DNA of 64,000 nucleotides from Geomonas silvestris (GTDB taxonomy: Bacteria; Desulfobacterota; Desulfuromonadia; Geobacterales; Geobacteraceae). Positions 7,911 to 17,787 of the stretch are shown piece after piece. How positions within the stretch are numbered: the first letter of the stretch is position 1; each line of letters begins with the position of its first letter. Both the position numbers and the translations under genes were made by a program. The stretch lies in the NCBI RefSeq assembly GCF_014193515.1, contig NZ_BLXX01000005.1:1-64000 (forward strand), in the 5' to 3' direction. The notes under the pieces are model-generated. The model searched no databases. It saw only the letters and a program-made list of their open reading frames with translations, and had not been told where the DNA came from.

Positions 7911-8904
7911 CGCCGCCCTCCGCCTGTTTCCGGTCCGGCAAGAGCCAGCGCCACTCGCGGTTGCCCATGAGCCCGTACTGACGGGTCAGCATGATGAGCA
8001 CGAGGATCAGGGGGCTTATCAGCATGCGCAGGTCGGCAAGCTGCGGCGCGACCATGCCGAGGACGTTGCGCAAAAGCTCCATGAGCACGGTGTAGGCGAC
8101 GACGCCCAGGATGGAACCGGAGAGGCTCCCCATGCCGCCCAGGTAGAGCATGACCAGGATGTCGGTGGTCTTTAAGTAGTCGAAGCTCTTCGGGGTGATG
8201 AACTGCTGGTACTGCGCGTAGAGCCCGCCTGCCAGGCCCGCGAAGGCGGCGGCGATGGTGAAGGCGAGGTTCTTCACCTTGTTCACGTCGATCCCGATCA
8301 GCTCGCCGGCGATGGCGTTCTCGCGGATGCAGAGCCACATCCGGCCGTAGACCGAATCCACCAGGTTGCGCAGGATCCAGTAGGTGATAACCGTGCAGAC
8401 CGCCACCGTCACCAGGTTGGTCCCCTTGGGAATCGCGGTGAGCCCGCGGGGGCCGCCCAGGTAGTCGATGTTCTGGATGGCGTTCACGATGATCATGTTG
8501 AAGCCCAGCGTGATGATGGCGAGGTAATCCCCGACGGTCTTGAAGGTGACCCGCCCGACCAGGTAGCCGATGACTCCCGCCGCGACCACGCCGCCTAAAA
8601 GGGAGAGCGGCAGGCGCACCAGGGCCGGCAGCGGGATCTTCAGCGCGATGAGGGCGGCGACGTAGGCCCCCACGGCCATGAAACCGGCGTGCCCCAGGGC
8701 GAACTCGCCCAGGTAGCCGTTCACCAGGTTGAGGCTCGCCACCAGGATGATGTTGATCCCGATCACGGTGAGGATGTGCAGGTAGTAGTTGTTGAAGAGG
8801 CCGACGTTCCCCAGAAACTGCACCAGCGTCGCGACGAGTATCGTGGCGATGGCGATGTTGCGGAAACGGACCAGCGTTTTTCCTTGTTGATCTGCCATGT
8901 TCAT
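7903..8904 (-). CDS. livM: Branched-chain amino-acid ABC transporter permease LivM
   Basis: A 333-residue inner-membrane permease with about eight to ten hydrophobic segments. It contains GYLGEFALGHAGFMAVGAY and the later SLSGSILGVV region characteristic of LivM. It forms the channel with LivH. The start overlaps the livH stop (ATGA), and a second ATG two codons on is an alternative. Confidence 0.93.
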   Translation of the reverse strand: MNMADQQGKTLVRFRNIAIATILVATLVQFLGNVGLFNNYYLHILTVIGINIILVASLNLVNGYLGEFALGHAGFMAVGAYVAALIALKIPLPALVRLPLSLLGGVVAAGVIGYLVGRVTFKTVGDYLAIITLGFNMIIVNAIQNIDYLGGPRGLTAIPKGTNLVTVAVCTVITYWILRNLVDSVYGRMWLCIRENAIAGELIGIDVNKVKNLAFTIAAAFAGLAGGLYAQYQQFITPKSFDYLKTTDILVMLYLGGMGSLSGSILGVVAYTVLMELLRNVLGMVAPQLADLRMLISPLILVLIMLTRQYGLMGNREWRWLLPDRKQAEGGDA

Positions 8905-9785
8905 ACCTTTTTCAGCTCGGCCCTTCCCATGATCCCGTTGGGTCGAATCAGAAGGAGGATGATCAGCAGGCCAAAAGCGATGCCGTTTTTCAGGTTGGAG
9001 GAAAGGTAGGCGACGGTGAGTACCTCGACCCCCGCCAACAGGAAGGAGCCGATGACCGCCCCCTCGATGGAGCCGATGCCGCCGATGACCGCCGCGATGA
9101 ACGCCTTCCAGCCGAGGTCAATCCCCATGTAGGGGTCGATGGAGTAGGCCTGGCCGAAGAAGATGCCGCCGGCTGCGGCGAGGGCCGAGCCGACGGCGAA
9201 GGTGGTGGCGATGATGAGGTTGAGGTTCACCCCCATGAGCTGCACCGCGTCCCGGTTGTCGGCGACCGCCCGCATGGCCGTGCCGATCAGGGTCCGGTTC
9301 ACGAAGACCCAGAGGATCACCATGAGCGCGAGGGAGATGAGGATGACCAGAATCTTGTCCTCGGTGATCACCACGCCGCCGCCAAGCTTCAGCACCTTGT
9401 TGGGGAGCTGGGCCGGGATCTGGCGGGCCTGGGGCCCGACCAGGATGCGCACCAGGTTCTCCAGGAAGATGCCGACGCCCAAGGCGGTGATGACGAGCGA
9501 CATCCGCTGGGCGTTTCTGAGCTTGCGGTAGGCGACGCGCTCGATCATGACCCCGATCATGGCGGTTATAAACATGGCCAGCGGGATCATGACCGCCACG
9601 GGGAGCCCGGGGATCACGGACACCAGGAGAAAGCCTACGAAACCACCGAGCATGAAGATGTCGCCGTGGGCGAAGTTGATCAGCCGGATGGTCCCGTAGA
9701 CCATGGTGTAGCCCAGCGCAATGAGGGCGTAGACCGCCCCCAGTTGCGCGGCATTTAACAGTTGCTGTATGGCAGTAGCGATCAC
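8901..9785 (-). CDS. livH: Branched-chain amino-acid ABC transporter permease LivH
   Basis: A 294-residue permease with LivH landmarks: YALIALGYTMVYGTIRLINF near the N-terminus, FAHGDIFMLG, and GGIGSIEGAVIGS in the cytoplasmic loop that contacts the ATPases. The GTG start shares one base with the livK stop (TAGTG), so it depends on translation of livK. LivH and LivM together form the membrane pore. Confidence 0.93.
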   Translation of the reverse strand: MIATAIQQLLNAAQLGAVYALIALGYTMVYGTIRLINFAHGDIFMLGGFVGFLLVSVIPGLPVAVMIPLAMFITAMIGVMIERVAYRKLRNAQRMSLVITALGVGIFLENLVRILVGPQARQIPAQLPNKVLKLGGGVVITEDKILVILISLALMVILWVFVNRTLIGTAMRAVADNRDAVQLMGVNLNLIIATTFAVGSALAAAGGIFFGQAYSIDPYMGIDLGWKAFIAAVIGGIGSIEGAVIGSFLLAGVEVLTVAYLSSNLKNGIAFGLLIILLLIRPNGIMGRAELKKV

Positions 9786-10915
9786 TAATTCACCGCGCTG
9801 TCGAAGACGAACTTGCCGTTGTCGATACGGATCATCACGGCACCCTTGACCGGGTCACCGGAGCCGTTGAAGGTGATGGCGCCGGTGGCACCGTCGAAGT
9901 CCTTGGTGTTGGCGATGGCGTCCCTGATGGCCTTCGGGTCGAGCTTGCCGGCCTTCTCTATGGCCTTCACGAGGATGTACACCGAGTCGTAGGTGAGGGC
10001 GGCGGCCGCATCCACCTGGGTGTTGAACTTCTTCGTGTAGTTGGCGATGAAGGTCTTGGAGGCCGGGCGGTCGACGTCCGGGGAGTAGTGGTTCGAGAAG
10101 AAGGAGCCTTCCATGTCCTTGCCGCCCATCTTGATCAGCTCCTGGTTATCCCAGCCGTCGGAACCGATGAACTTGCAGGTCATGCCGAGCTTGCGGGCCT
10201 GCTGCACCTGCAGCGGCACGTCGTTGAAGTAGTTGGGCAGGAAGAGCACGTCCGGGGAGGCGCCCTTGATCTTGCTCAGCTGGGCGGAGAAGTCCTTGTC
10301 GTTCGTGTTGTAGGTTTCAAAACCGACGATCTTGCCGCCGGCCTTGGTGAACTCGTCACGGAACACCTCGGCGATCCCCTTGTTGTAATCGCTCGCCACG
10401 TCGTAGAGGACGGCCGCGGTCTGGGCCTTCATCTTGCCGCGGGCAAACCCTGCCACTGCTTTCCCCTGGAACGGGTCGATGAAGCAGGCGCGGAACACGA
10501 ATTTCTTGTCCTTGGTCACGTTGGGGTTGGTGGACCAGGGGGAGATCTGGGGAACGCCTGCCGCCTCGGCGATGGGAGCGCCGGCGTTGGAGCACTTGCT
10601 GGACTGCGAACCGATGATCGCCACGACCTTGTCCTGGTTGATCATCTTCTGGAAGACGGTGGCAGCCGATTCCGGCTTGTTCTCGTCATCCTCGATGATG
10701 AAGGTGACCTTCTGCTTCTTTCCGCCGATGTCGATCCCGCCCTTGGCGTTGATCTCCTCCTGTGCCAGGAGGACCGCATTCTTGGTGGACTGACCCAGGG
10801 CGGCGATGTCGCCGGAGATGGGTGCCGAGACCCCGATCTTCACACCATTTTGCTGACAGCCGGTAAGAGATGCCAGAACCAACAACCCCGAAAGTAACCA
10901 TGCCGATTTTTTCAT
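9785..10915 (-). CDS. livK: Branched-chain amino-acid binding lipoprotein LivK/LivJ
   Basis: A 376-residue periplasmic binding protein with a lipoprotein signal (LASLTGCQQNG), so it is anchored rather than soluble. The type I fold begins KIGVSAPISGDIAALGQ and runs through QEEINAKGGI, SSKCSNAGAPIAEAAGVPQISPWSTNP and AALTYDSVYILVKAIEKAG, as in leucine/isoleucine/valine receptors. It is the first gene of livKHMGF, and the leader of about 200 bases upstream should hold the promoter. The exact ligand (branched-chain amino acid or another small acid or amide) cannot be read from sequence. Confidence 0.92.
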   Translation of the reverse strand: MKKSAWLLSGLLVLASLTGCQQNGVKIGVSAPISGDIAALGQSTKNAVLLAQEEINAKGGIDIGGKKQKVTFIIEDDENKPESAATVFQKMINQDKVVAIIGSQSSKCSNAGAPIAEAAGVPQISPWSTNPNVTKDKKFVFRACFIDPFQGKAVAGFARGKMKAQTAAVLYDVASDYNKGIAEVFRDEFTKAGGKIVGFETYNTNDKDFSAQLSKIKGASPDVLFLPNYFNDVPLQVQQARKLGMTCKFIGSDGWDNQELIKMGGKDMEGSFFSNHYSPDVDRPASKTFIANYTKKFNTQVDAAAALTYDSVYILVKAIEKAGKLDPKAIRDAIANTKDFDGATGAITFNGSGDPVKGAVMIRIDNGKFVFDSAVN

Positions 10916-11135
10916 AGACCCTCCCTTAGTATCCTACATAACACGTTTGCCAGCCGAAAAGGAGCAAAGCCGTCCACTTGAGAGATCGCAAGCGAAAGGC
11001 CGATACAATGCGCGCCATCCTCAATACCACAGCTTATGCGCCAAATAAAGTTCTAACTGTCATGAGGAGCTGCGACTGATGGCAAGAGAGCGCTAACGGG
11101 GAAAATTTGCGGGACCAGAACAACGGGGGACGCTA

Positions 11136-12677
11136 CTATTGCTGCGGGCGCTGGAAAAGGACACAGTCGGCATCCCCGTAGATCTTCTTCCAGCCGTGGT
11201 GGGCGACGTACCAGGCGGCCGGGGTGCTCGGCGGGGTGAGCACCAGGGTGTGGGGGTACTCTTCGAGGTAGCGGTTGCCCCGGGTCCAACCTTCCATGAA
11301 GGCAAAGTAGGCTTCTCCCACCTCGCGCGGGTACACCGTCTCGTACCTGCCGTCCATCGCCACCCGACACTGCCCCGGCAATTCCCACATCAGGTACTCT
11401 CCCCAGCTGAACTCGGGCAAGATGTTCCCCTTGATCCCTTTTGACTTCAGGTACTGAACTGCACCGACGGGATAGTTCTGCTCGGAGTCGTTGCTGCGCA
11501 AGACCAGGCTGAAAGGGTGGGCGCCCCAGAAGGAACGGCAGCCGTGAACCAGCAACGCCGCGAAAACCAGGGTGACCAGGTAGCGCGCCCAGTTCCGTGC
11601 CGCTGCCGGCTTTTTGGCGAAGTAGTCCTCCCCCAGGCCGAGGGTGACGTAGGAGGGTGCCAGCACCCCCATCGCCAGGAAGAAGAGGCTTTGGTGGCGC
11701 ACGTGCCCGAAGGCAAGGTAGGCCGTGACGCCCAGCACCATGGCGTCCAGGAGCGATTTTTTACGGGCGGAGAGGAGCATCATCAAGGCGATGACGGCCA
11801 GCAGGAGGAAAAAGACGGCATTGGCGTGGTAGTCGCCGGCCCCGATGGCGGTCGTAAAGGACTGCCACTCGTCGATCTGCGGGCGCGGCATGGTGAGAGC
11901 GTCGGCGAGATAGGTCCAGTAGTGGTAGCCGTACGGGTTCACCAGCGTTGCCAGGGAAGCGAGCACCCCCGCCTGGAGGTACGGCACGACATCGCGCCGC
12001 TCCAGGAGAGCGCCGGCCGCGTAGATCCCGATGATCCCGAGGCCGGAGACGAATCCCCCGTGAAAGTTGGCCCACAGCACGAAGAGGGGGGCCAAAAACC
12101 AGAGCACGCGGCGGTTCCCGTCCCGACGGTGGGTTTCCAGGATCAGCAGGGTGAGCGGGAAAAAGAGGTAGGTGAAAACCTGGGCGCGCACCGGAGAGTA
12201 CGAGAACCCGAAGTGGGGACTGATCAACAGCAGGGAGCCCAGGATGGCCCAACCCGCCCCGCCGCGCGTGCGCGCCGCGGCCCAGACCGCCGCAACCGTG
12301 GCGACAACCAGCGCGTATTTGAGAAGCTGCATCCCGGCAGCGCCGGCAACATGGTACACGGGGTAGAACAGCACGCCGGTGAGCCACTCGTGATAGACCC
12401 ACAGCGGCTTGGTCGGCAGGTACGAGAAGGTGTCGTGCCAGGGAAAGCCGGGCTGGGTCCAGAACAGCCGGCCAAAGGAGAGGTACCCCCAGAGATCGGG
12501 GTCCGCGAGGGTAGTTGCCGAACGCGCCAGGATGATGGCCAGGGTTCCCAGCAGCGCCAGGATGAAGAGCCAGCGTGGCATGGAAGCCTGGAGAGCCTTG
12601 TCTGCTTGTCCGGCTGCGGTGTTCACGGGTATTCCAATCTCCAAAGCTCGTTGGCAGTACCTTTTCCCCTGTACCAC
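11136..12677 (-). CDS. Polytopic membrane protein, GT-C-like
   Basis: About 513 residues with ten or so membrane helices and a small C-terminal globular part. After the first helix comes TLADPDLWGYLSFG. An acidic DPDxW motif in the first periplasmic loop is typical of a bacterial GT-C-like family of unknown substrate. The C-terminal part (GRYETVYP and following) resembles the globular end of related proteins. The start is uncertain: the GTG at 12677 has no clear ribosome binding site, a GTG at 12626 and an ATG at 12581 (MPRWLFIL) are alternatives, and all give the same membrane core. It appears to be a single-gene unit. Confidence 0.6.
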   Translation of the reverse strand: MVQGKRYCQRALEIGIPVNTAAGQADKALQASMPRWLFILALLGTLAIILARSATTLADPDLWGYLSFGRLFWTQPGFPWHDTFSYLPTKPLWVYHEWLTGVLFYPVYHVAGAAGMQLLKYALVVATVAAVWAAARTRGGAGWAILGSLLLISPHFGFSYSPVRAQVFTYLFFPLTLLILETHRRDGNRRVLWFLAPLFVLWANFHGGFVSGLGIIGIYAAGALLERRDVVPYLQAGVLASLATLVNPYGYHYWTYLADALTMPRPQIDEWQSFTTAIGAGDYHANAVFFLLLAVIALMMLLSARKKSLLDAMVLGVTAYLAFGHVRHQSLFFLAMGVLAPSYVTLGLGEDYFAKKPAAARNWARYLVTLVFAALLVHGCRSFWGAHPFSLVLRSNDSEQNYPVGAVQYLKSKGIKGNILPEFSWGEYLMWELPGQCRVAMDGRYETVYPREVGEAYFAFMEGWTRGNRYLEEYPHTLVLTPPSTPAAWYVAHHGWKKIYGDADCVLFQRPQQ

Positions 12678-12942
12678 GTTTCACTGTCAGGGAGAATAAG
12701 GCAGCTGGCTTATAGCATAGATCTATTTTAAAGTCTTCTTATTCCGGTGCGGCCGGCGAGCATGATGAGAGGAACTAGTGGCATTGCTGTCCGATGCTTG
12801 GTAGTGTGTGCTGGCAAAGATCCGCCGGCCAGCGTGCGTCAGCTGTGGCGGTTTTCCCCGGGATACAGTACGGCGGGTTTGTCCTGAGAATAAAGAAAGG
12901 CTTTCGGAACCCTAGCCGAAAGCCTCGTTGTTGGGGGGAGTC
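12678..12942. promoter_or_regulatory. Intergenic region with a hairpin just before the glpM-like start
   Basis: AGGCTTTCGG at about 12898 pairs with CCGAAAGCCT ending at 12924. The hairpin ends only about 18 bases before the TTG start of the next gene, so it could act as an attenuator or mRNA 5' structure. On the minus strand it is followed by a weakly T-rich run and could be a weak terminator. Nothing else is recognised. Confidence 0.4.
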
Positions 12943-13293
12943 TTGATCTCTCTTATCGTCAAATGTCTCTTCGGAGCCGCCGCAGTGGTAGCGATCGCGC
13001 TGTTGTCGCGCTCCAAAAGCTTCTTCATCGCGGGGCTGGTGCCGCTCTTTCCCACCTTCTCACTGGTCGCCCACGTCGTCGTCGGCACCGAGCGCTCGGC
13101 CAAGGACCTGCAGGTCACCGCCCTCTTCGGCCTCTATTCCCTCGCGCCCTACATCCTCTATCTCCTGACCGTGTACTTGCTCTGCACCAGGTTCCCGCTG
13201 GCGGCTACGCTGACCCTGGCAACCCTGGTCTGGGTGGTCGCGGCCGGCATCCTGCTCGTCATCTGGACCAGGTTCTATTCGGGCGTACTCTGA
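12943..13293 (+). CDS. glpM: GlpM-like inner-membrane protein
   Basis: A 116-residue protein with four predicted membrane helices. The segment SRSKSFFIAGLVPLFPTF followed by LVAHVVVGTER matches the GlpM family, whose E. coli member has KTKNYYIAGLIPLFPTF at the same place. GlpM affects alginate production in Pseudomonas; its molecular role is not known. A TTG start is chosen because the family begins directly with the first helix and GGGGGGAG lies just upstream. A TTG five codons earlier is in frame but lacks that site. Apparently monocistronic. Confidence 0.75.
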   Translation: MISLIVKCLFGAAAVVAIALLSRSKSFFIAGLVPLFPTFSLVAHVVVGTERSAKDLQVTALFGLYSLAPYILYLLTVYLLCTRFPLAATLTLATLVWVVAAGILLVIWTRFYSGVL

Positions 13294-13316
13294 GCCGCGG
13301 GAAGGGGAGGCGCGAC

Positions 13317-13499
13317 TCAGGAGACCGTCAGCCTTGGGGGAATCCCAAATCGCTCCCCCCACATCTTCTCCGCGGCAAGCTTGAGCGCGTTGTTCCAGGC
13401 GTAGGCTGCCTTGGCAACGTCGCTCTCGGGTGATGCTTCCTCTTTTTTCGGAGCAGACGGTGTCTGGTGCAACTCCTCTCTCTCTTCGTAGCGTTTCAT
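13317..13499 (-). CDS. Small conserved hypothetical protein, 60 residues
   Basis: A short protein beginning MKRYEEREELHQ and ending GERFGIPPRLTVS. The start is chosen because GAGGTGGG precedes this ATG at good spacing. A longer frame reaches up to 13688 without such a site. It is mostly charged and helical, with no signal or membrane segment. No family is recognised. The gene is convergent with the glpM-like gene. Confidence 0.45.
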   Translation of the reverse strand: MKRYEEREELHQTPSAPKKEEASPESDVAKAAYAWNNALKLAAEKMWGERFGIPPRLTVS

Positions 13500-13864
13500 G
13501 GCCCACCTCTCTGACAAGGGATGCTCAAACGGTTTAACCGCCGGCTGTGCCGGCAGCGCACCGATTGTTGTCATTGCCCTCTCCCGGGTATCCGGTCTGG
13601 AGCTTGTCGCCTGACTCATGCTCAGCATACGACGTGCCAGAAGTGAAAAAGACGGTACTTTCAGCCGATAGCGGCCTGCATGGCGCAAGGGGGCTGCAAA
13701 AAAAACGGCAGAGATGGTCGTTTTTTAAGCGGAGGAACGGCCGCCGGTGTTGCCCGGTTTACCAAGGAACCGGAGGCGGCAGCCGCGAATGGGGTGAGGT
13801 ATAACGGAAAAGGGGTAGGGCGTGCGGGCCCTACCCCTTTGGTGTCTCCAGCTGGGGGCGCAGC
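13500..13864. other. Intergenic region with a terminator near its right end
   Basis: About 365 bases with no convincing gene on either strand, except for the open continuation of the small upstream frame. The notable element is the hairpin at 13809-13840 listed separately. Confidence 0.4.
13809..13840 (-). terminator. Hairpin terminator after the two-component operon
   Basis: AAAGGGGTAGGG pairs with CCCTACCCCTTT around a short loop. It lies about 25 bases after the response-regulator stop on the minus strand. The T-run is short, so it may work in both directions. Confidence 0.6.
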
Positions 13865-14547
<683 letters not shown>

Positions 14548-14551
<4 letters not shown>

Positions 14552-15717
14552 GGCGCCCCTATCTCCACGCTGTAAGCCGGCAGCACGATGGTGAAGCAGG
14601 CACCGGCCCCCTCGACGCTTTCGACCGAGACCTCGCCGCCGTGCGCCTGCACCAACTCGCGGGTGATGGCGAGGCCCAACCCGGTGCTCTCCAGGTCCTT
14701 GGTGCGCTCCGAATCGATCCGGTAAAAGCGGTCGAAGATGAAGGGGAGCTTGTCCTGCGGGATGCCGGGCCCGTTGTCGGCGATGTCGAGGGCGATGAGC
14801 TCCCCGTTGCGGTACAGGCGAAACGAGATGGAGAGTCGCTTGCTCTTGCCGTGCCCCTTTGCGTTGCAGACGATGTTGTTGATGGCCTGGTAGAAGCGCC
14901 TGCCGTCCAGCACCACCTGGGGGTCGTCCGAGAGCTGATCGAGGTAGGAAAAGCCGATCCCCGCCCCCTCGAATTCCAGCTGGTACTCCTCCAAAAGGTC
15001 GTGCAGGTAGTGGCGGATCGAGGTCCTCTCGAAATGGAACTCGAGTTTTTGCATGTCCAGCTTGGAGAAGAGGAACAGGTCGTCGATCAGCCGGTTCAGG
15101 TAGACCGCGTTGTGGTGCACCACCTTGAGGTATTTCTCCCGGGTCTCGGGAGGGAAGCTGCGCCCCTCCAAAAGTGCCTCGATGTGCCCGTGGATCGCGG
15201 TGATGGGGGTCTTCAGGTCGTGCGATATGTTGGCGATGAGCGCCTTGCGGTTCTCCTCGTACTCGGCCTGGAGCCGCTCGTTTTCTTTGAGCTGCAGTGC
15301 CATCTCGTTGAAGGAGGCGGTCAAGAGCCCCAGGGCGTTGGGCGCCGGGCTCTCCACCCAGACGTCGTAGTTCCCCTTGGCGATCTCGTTCACCCCCTCG
15401 CGCAGCGCCTCGATCGGGGTGATGATGCGCCGCTCCAGGCGCAAGAGGAAAAAGAGCAGGAAGATCTCCTTGGCCACGATGAGGACGGCGAAGAAGATGC
15501 CGACCGCCTTGAACCCGGACCAGGTGAAGAGCAGGTAGAGCAGGACCAGGTTGAAGATGAGGATCACCGGGCGCGCGAAGTGGAAGAACCGGTGGTACTG
15601 CTGGAACTCGTGCCGGTGGCCGTGGAAGTGGTCGTGCACGTGGCGCAGGCGCTCCTGCAGCCCCTCGCAGCGCTCGCCAGCCGCGCATCTGCCCAACCTG
15701 CTCTCATACCTGTTCAT
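14548..15717 (-). CDS. HAMP sensor histidine kinase with a His-rich N-terminus
   Basis: A 389-residue kinase. Residues 26-46 hold eight histidines (RHVHDHFHGHRH and two more) before the first of two close membrane helices (about 50-65 and 72-93). A HAMP linker (about 95-150), HisKA with phospho-acceptor H166 (NISHDLKTPITAIHGH) and a HATPase domain (NNIVCNAKGH, DNGPGIP, STGLGLAI) follow. With almost no periplasmic loop, sensing is probably by the His-rich tail or within the membrane, and metal ions are a reasonable guess. AGGAG lies six bases before the ATG. Confidence 0.9.
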
Positions 15718-15738
15718 TGATACTCCTGGTGTTACGGA

Positions 15739-15842
15739 CCTCCCCCTCCCTTGACGGGAGGGGGCCGGGGGGTGGGTGAAGCTGCCACAGGCGATGACGT
15801 GGCGCCTTCCCCCTCACCCTGTCCCCGCAAGGGGAGAGGGAA
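15739..15842 (-). repeat. Family A intergenic repeat, inverted copy
   Basis: Two hairpins: CCCCCTCCCTTGACGGGAGG and, about 75 bases on, CCCCGCAAGGGGAGAGGG. They are separated by GGTGGGTGAAGCTGCC and GGCGCCTTCCCCCTCACCCT. It is the reverse complement of the copies at 32171 and 58832. It lies between the His/Cys-rich gene and the kinase gene, both on the minus strand. Confidence 0.75.
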
Positions 15843-15920
15843 CCCGTGAGACACTTTTCCTGCTCGCGGTGGAATGTTTCCGGGGGCGCCGGACCTTGCG
15901 GCACCGGCGCCCCTTCGGTG

Positions 15921-16619
15921 CTACCAGGCGAACTGCACGTCGGCAGTCGCGGTTACGGCGTGGGACTCGTCCTTCTGGTTCAGCACCCGGCCGTCCAGGT
16001 GCAGGGAGATCTTCTCGATCTCGCGCTTGCTGTTGAGGGTCACCAGCAAGAGGCCGTCGAGGGACTCGACGCTGTGCGGGCCGTCGGCGAAGGCGTGGTG
16101 CCAGTGGTGGCCGTGGTGGCCGTGCTGCGCGGCGCGCGGGTTATCGTCCCGTTCCGCGCGGCAGCAGCGGCCGTTCAGCCGTTCGCGAACCTCGGTCTTG
16201 AGCTCCTCGGGGAGGTCGGCGAGGTTCAGCGAGATGAGGATGGATCCCCCCTCGTGCTCCTCTGCTTTCACCGCGCCGAAGAGCCCGAACAGGAGCGAAA
16301 GCCGGGAGAAGAACCCCTTGATGCAGTTGCCACCCTCGGTGCCGTGGCGGTGGTGGAAGAAGTGGCGCAGCTTGTCGCCGTGGCAGCAGGGGCCGGAGCC
16401 GGAGAATTCGGTGTGGCTTTCGCGCTTCACCTTCTTCCCCTCGAGGTTCACTTCGCAGGTCACGTCGGTGGTCGCCAGGTCGCCGCTTTTCGCGAACTGG
16501 TTGCGCAGCGAGAAGATCTCTTCCTGGTCCTTCTGGACGAAGGTGGTGAGCACCCCGTCGATCCTCTCCTTGTTCTTAAGAATCCTCGTCACGTCGTAGA
16601 GCAGTTTTGCTTTATTCAT
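15921..16619 (-). CDS. His- and Cys-rich hypothetical protein, 232 residues
   Basis: No family is recognised. It is soluble, without a signal peptide. Clusters of likely metal ligands stand out: GPCCHGDKLRHFFHHRHG near residue 78, GRCCRAERDD near 150, and QHGHHGHHWHH near 168. The rest looks like a mixed alpha/beta fold. It lies upstream of, and on the same strand as, a two-component system whose kinase also has a His-rich tail. A metal-binding or metal-responsive role is inferred, but not shown. Confidence 0.6.
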   Translation of the reverse strand: MNKAKLLYDVTRILKNKERIDGVLTTFVQKDQEEIFSLRNQFAKSGDLATTDVTCEVNLEGKKVKRESHTEFSGSGPCCHGDKLRHFFHHRHGTEGGNCIKGFFSRLSLLFGLFGAVKAEEHEGGSILISLNLADLPEELKTEVRERLNGRCCRAERDDNPRAAQHGHHGHHWHHAFADGPHSVESLDGLLLVTLNSKREIEKISLHLDGRVLNQKDESHAVTATADVQFAW

Positions 16620-16815
16620 GGTGTAGCCTCCTTGGTTGTTGATGAGGCTACAGTACGAAAGAGATCTAAACTGCTCTTAAACAAACCATAAAAATTCCAT
16701 AAAAAATTTATTCTGCCTCGAGCCGCACCCCGAGTAAAGCAAAAGGGGAAATTGTGGCAGGATTATAACTCTTGTCGTGCCAGGGACGCACAATCTTTAG
16801 CCGGTGACAGGGTTC

Positions 16816-16861
16816 GTACGTTCCCCCTTTTTCAAAGGGGGGAACGTGTGGCCAGCAGCAG
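16816..16861. repeat. Family B intergenic repeat, copy 2
   Basis: CGTTCCCCCTTTTTCAAAGG pairs across its centre with the GGGGGGAACG that follows; then GTGTGGCCAGCAGC. This is the best hairpin of the family. A half copy (CGGAAGAACCTTTCCAAAAG plus GGGG) follows at about 16910-16940. Confidence 0.6.
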
Positions 16862-17007
16862 TGCTGCGTAGAAAGAGGCTCTGAGGTTTCGCAGAGAACA
16901 CCCGGAAGAACCTTTCCAAAAGGGGGCTCGTGACGTCAGCCGTAGCGCTGCGTGCACAGATTCTCTTAGTTTCCCGGGCTCAGGCGGTGTGGCTCAGGAA
17001 AAATTAG

Positions 17008-17049
17008 TTGACAGAAAACGGGCGGGACTGTATTGGTTGCATATGCAAC
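17008..17049 (+). promoter_or_regulatory. Promoter and palindromic operator of the MarR gene
   Basis: TTGACA at 17008-17013, a 17-base spacer and TATTGG at 17031-17036 form a sigma-70 promoter. A perfect 14-base palindrome, GTTGCATATGCAAC, follows at 17036-17049, where transcription should start. MarR proteins bind such palindromes, so self-repression is likely. Confidence 0.8.
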
Positions 17050-17062
17050 TGAGGGGAAACGT

Positions 17063-17497
17063 ATGGATCCAACAGCTGAAAATCTAGCCGTCACCATAGC
17101 GAACGAATGCCTGGCGGGAAAGGCCAGGCGCCTGAGCCGGGTGATCACCGGCATCTACGACCGCGCACTCATGCCTTTTGGAATCAAGATCAACCAGGCG
17201 AGCATTCTGGTGTTCCTCTCCAGAACCGGCGAGGCGAGTCCCGGCGACATCGTCAACCGGTTGCAGATGGAAAAGTCGACCGTGAGCCGCAACGTGGACC
17301 GCATGAGAAAGAGCGGCTGGATCGAGGTCGTCGAGCGTGGCGGACGTGGCGGCCAACTGCTGCGCATCACCCCGGCCGGACAGAAACTCTTGGTCGACTC
17401 GCACCCTCATTGGCAGCAGGCCCAGGAAAAGGCCCAGGCGCTTCTTGGCGCTGAGGGCTCCGATTCGCTGCGCCTGTTGGCGGAACGGATCCGCTGA
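17063..17497 (+). CDS. MarR-family transcriptional regulator
   Basis: A 144-residue winged-helix regulator. The DNA-recognition region is around residues 60-95 (GDIVNRLQMEKSTVSRNVDRM) followed by a wing rich in glycine and arginine (ERGGRGGQLLRITPAG). The start at the ATG of MDPTAEN is supported by GAGGGG seven bases upstream. A longer frame starting at 17033 would run through the operator. It is probably autoregulated through the palindrome at 17036. A near-identical palindrome downstream (17529) points to the QueG-like gene as a second target. The inducer is unknown. Confidence 0.88.
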   Translation: MDPTAENLAVTIANECLAGKARRLSRVITGIYDRALMPFGIKINQASILVFLSRTGEASPGDIVNRLQMEKSTVSRNVDRMRKSGWIEVVERGGRGGQLLRITPAGQKLLVDSHPHWQQAQEKAQALLGAEGSDSLRLLAERIR

Positions 17498-17519
17498 TTT
17501 TTATCGGCGGATTTTTTTT
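17489..17519 (+). terminator. Terminator overlapping the marR stop codon
   Basis: ATCCGCTGAT, a TTTT loop and ATCGGCGGAT, then eight T residues. The stem includes the TGA stop. A compact intrinsic terminator. Confidence 0.8.
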
Positions 17520-17528
17520 ATTGTTTCG

Positions 17529-17542
17529 GTTGCATATACAAC
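17529..17542 (+). promoter_or_regulatory. Second MarR-type palindrome
   Basis: GTTGCATATACAAC differs by one base from the perfect palindrome before the MarR gene. It sits just after the terminator and about 245 bases upstream of the QueG-like gene, which suggests a second operator for the same regulator. Confidence 0.65.
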
Positions 17543-17652
17543 ATTTTTTAAAAAACAATCCCCGGTGGTGCCGTCGAGCAGGGCCGCACTGCCAGGTCGG
17601 GTGGGGTGGGGGAAGCAGCCGTCGAGAAAACAGCTGTTATTTGGTTACCTCC

Positions 17653-17699
17653 GTGGCGCCTTCCCCCTCACCCTGTCCCTCCCGCAAGGGGAGAGGGGA
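17653..17699 (-). repeat. Family A intergenic repeat, partial copy
   Basis: GTGGCGCCTTCCCCCTCACC followed by a CCCTCCCGCAAGGGGAGAGG hairpin matches one half of the longer copies. TTTCCGGAAGAACC follows at about 17722, as it does after the copy at 58832. It lies between the second MarR palindrome and the QueG-like gene. Confidence 0.65.
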
Positions 17700-17787
17700 C
17701 TCGACGCGAGGACGTCACTGAGATTTCCGGAAGAACCTGTCGGAGCAGCAGCGGTAGCGCCACATAGAGGCGCCGAGGAGGAGATTG

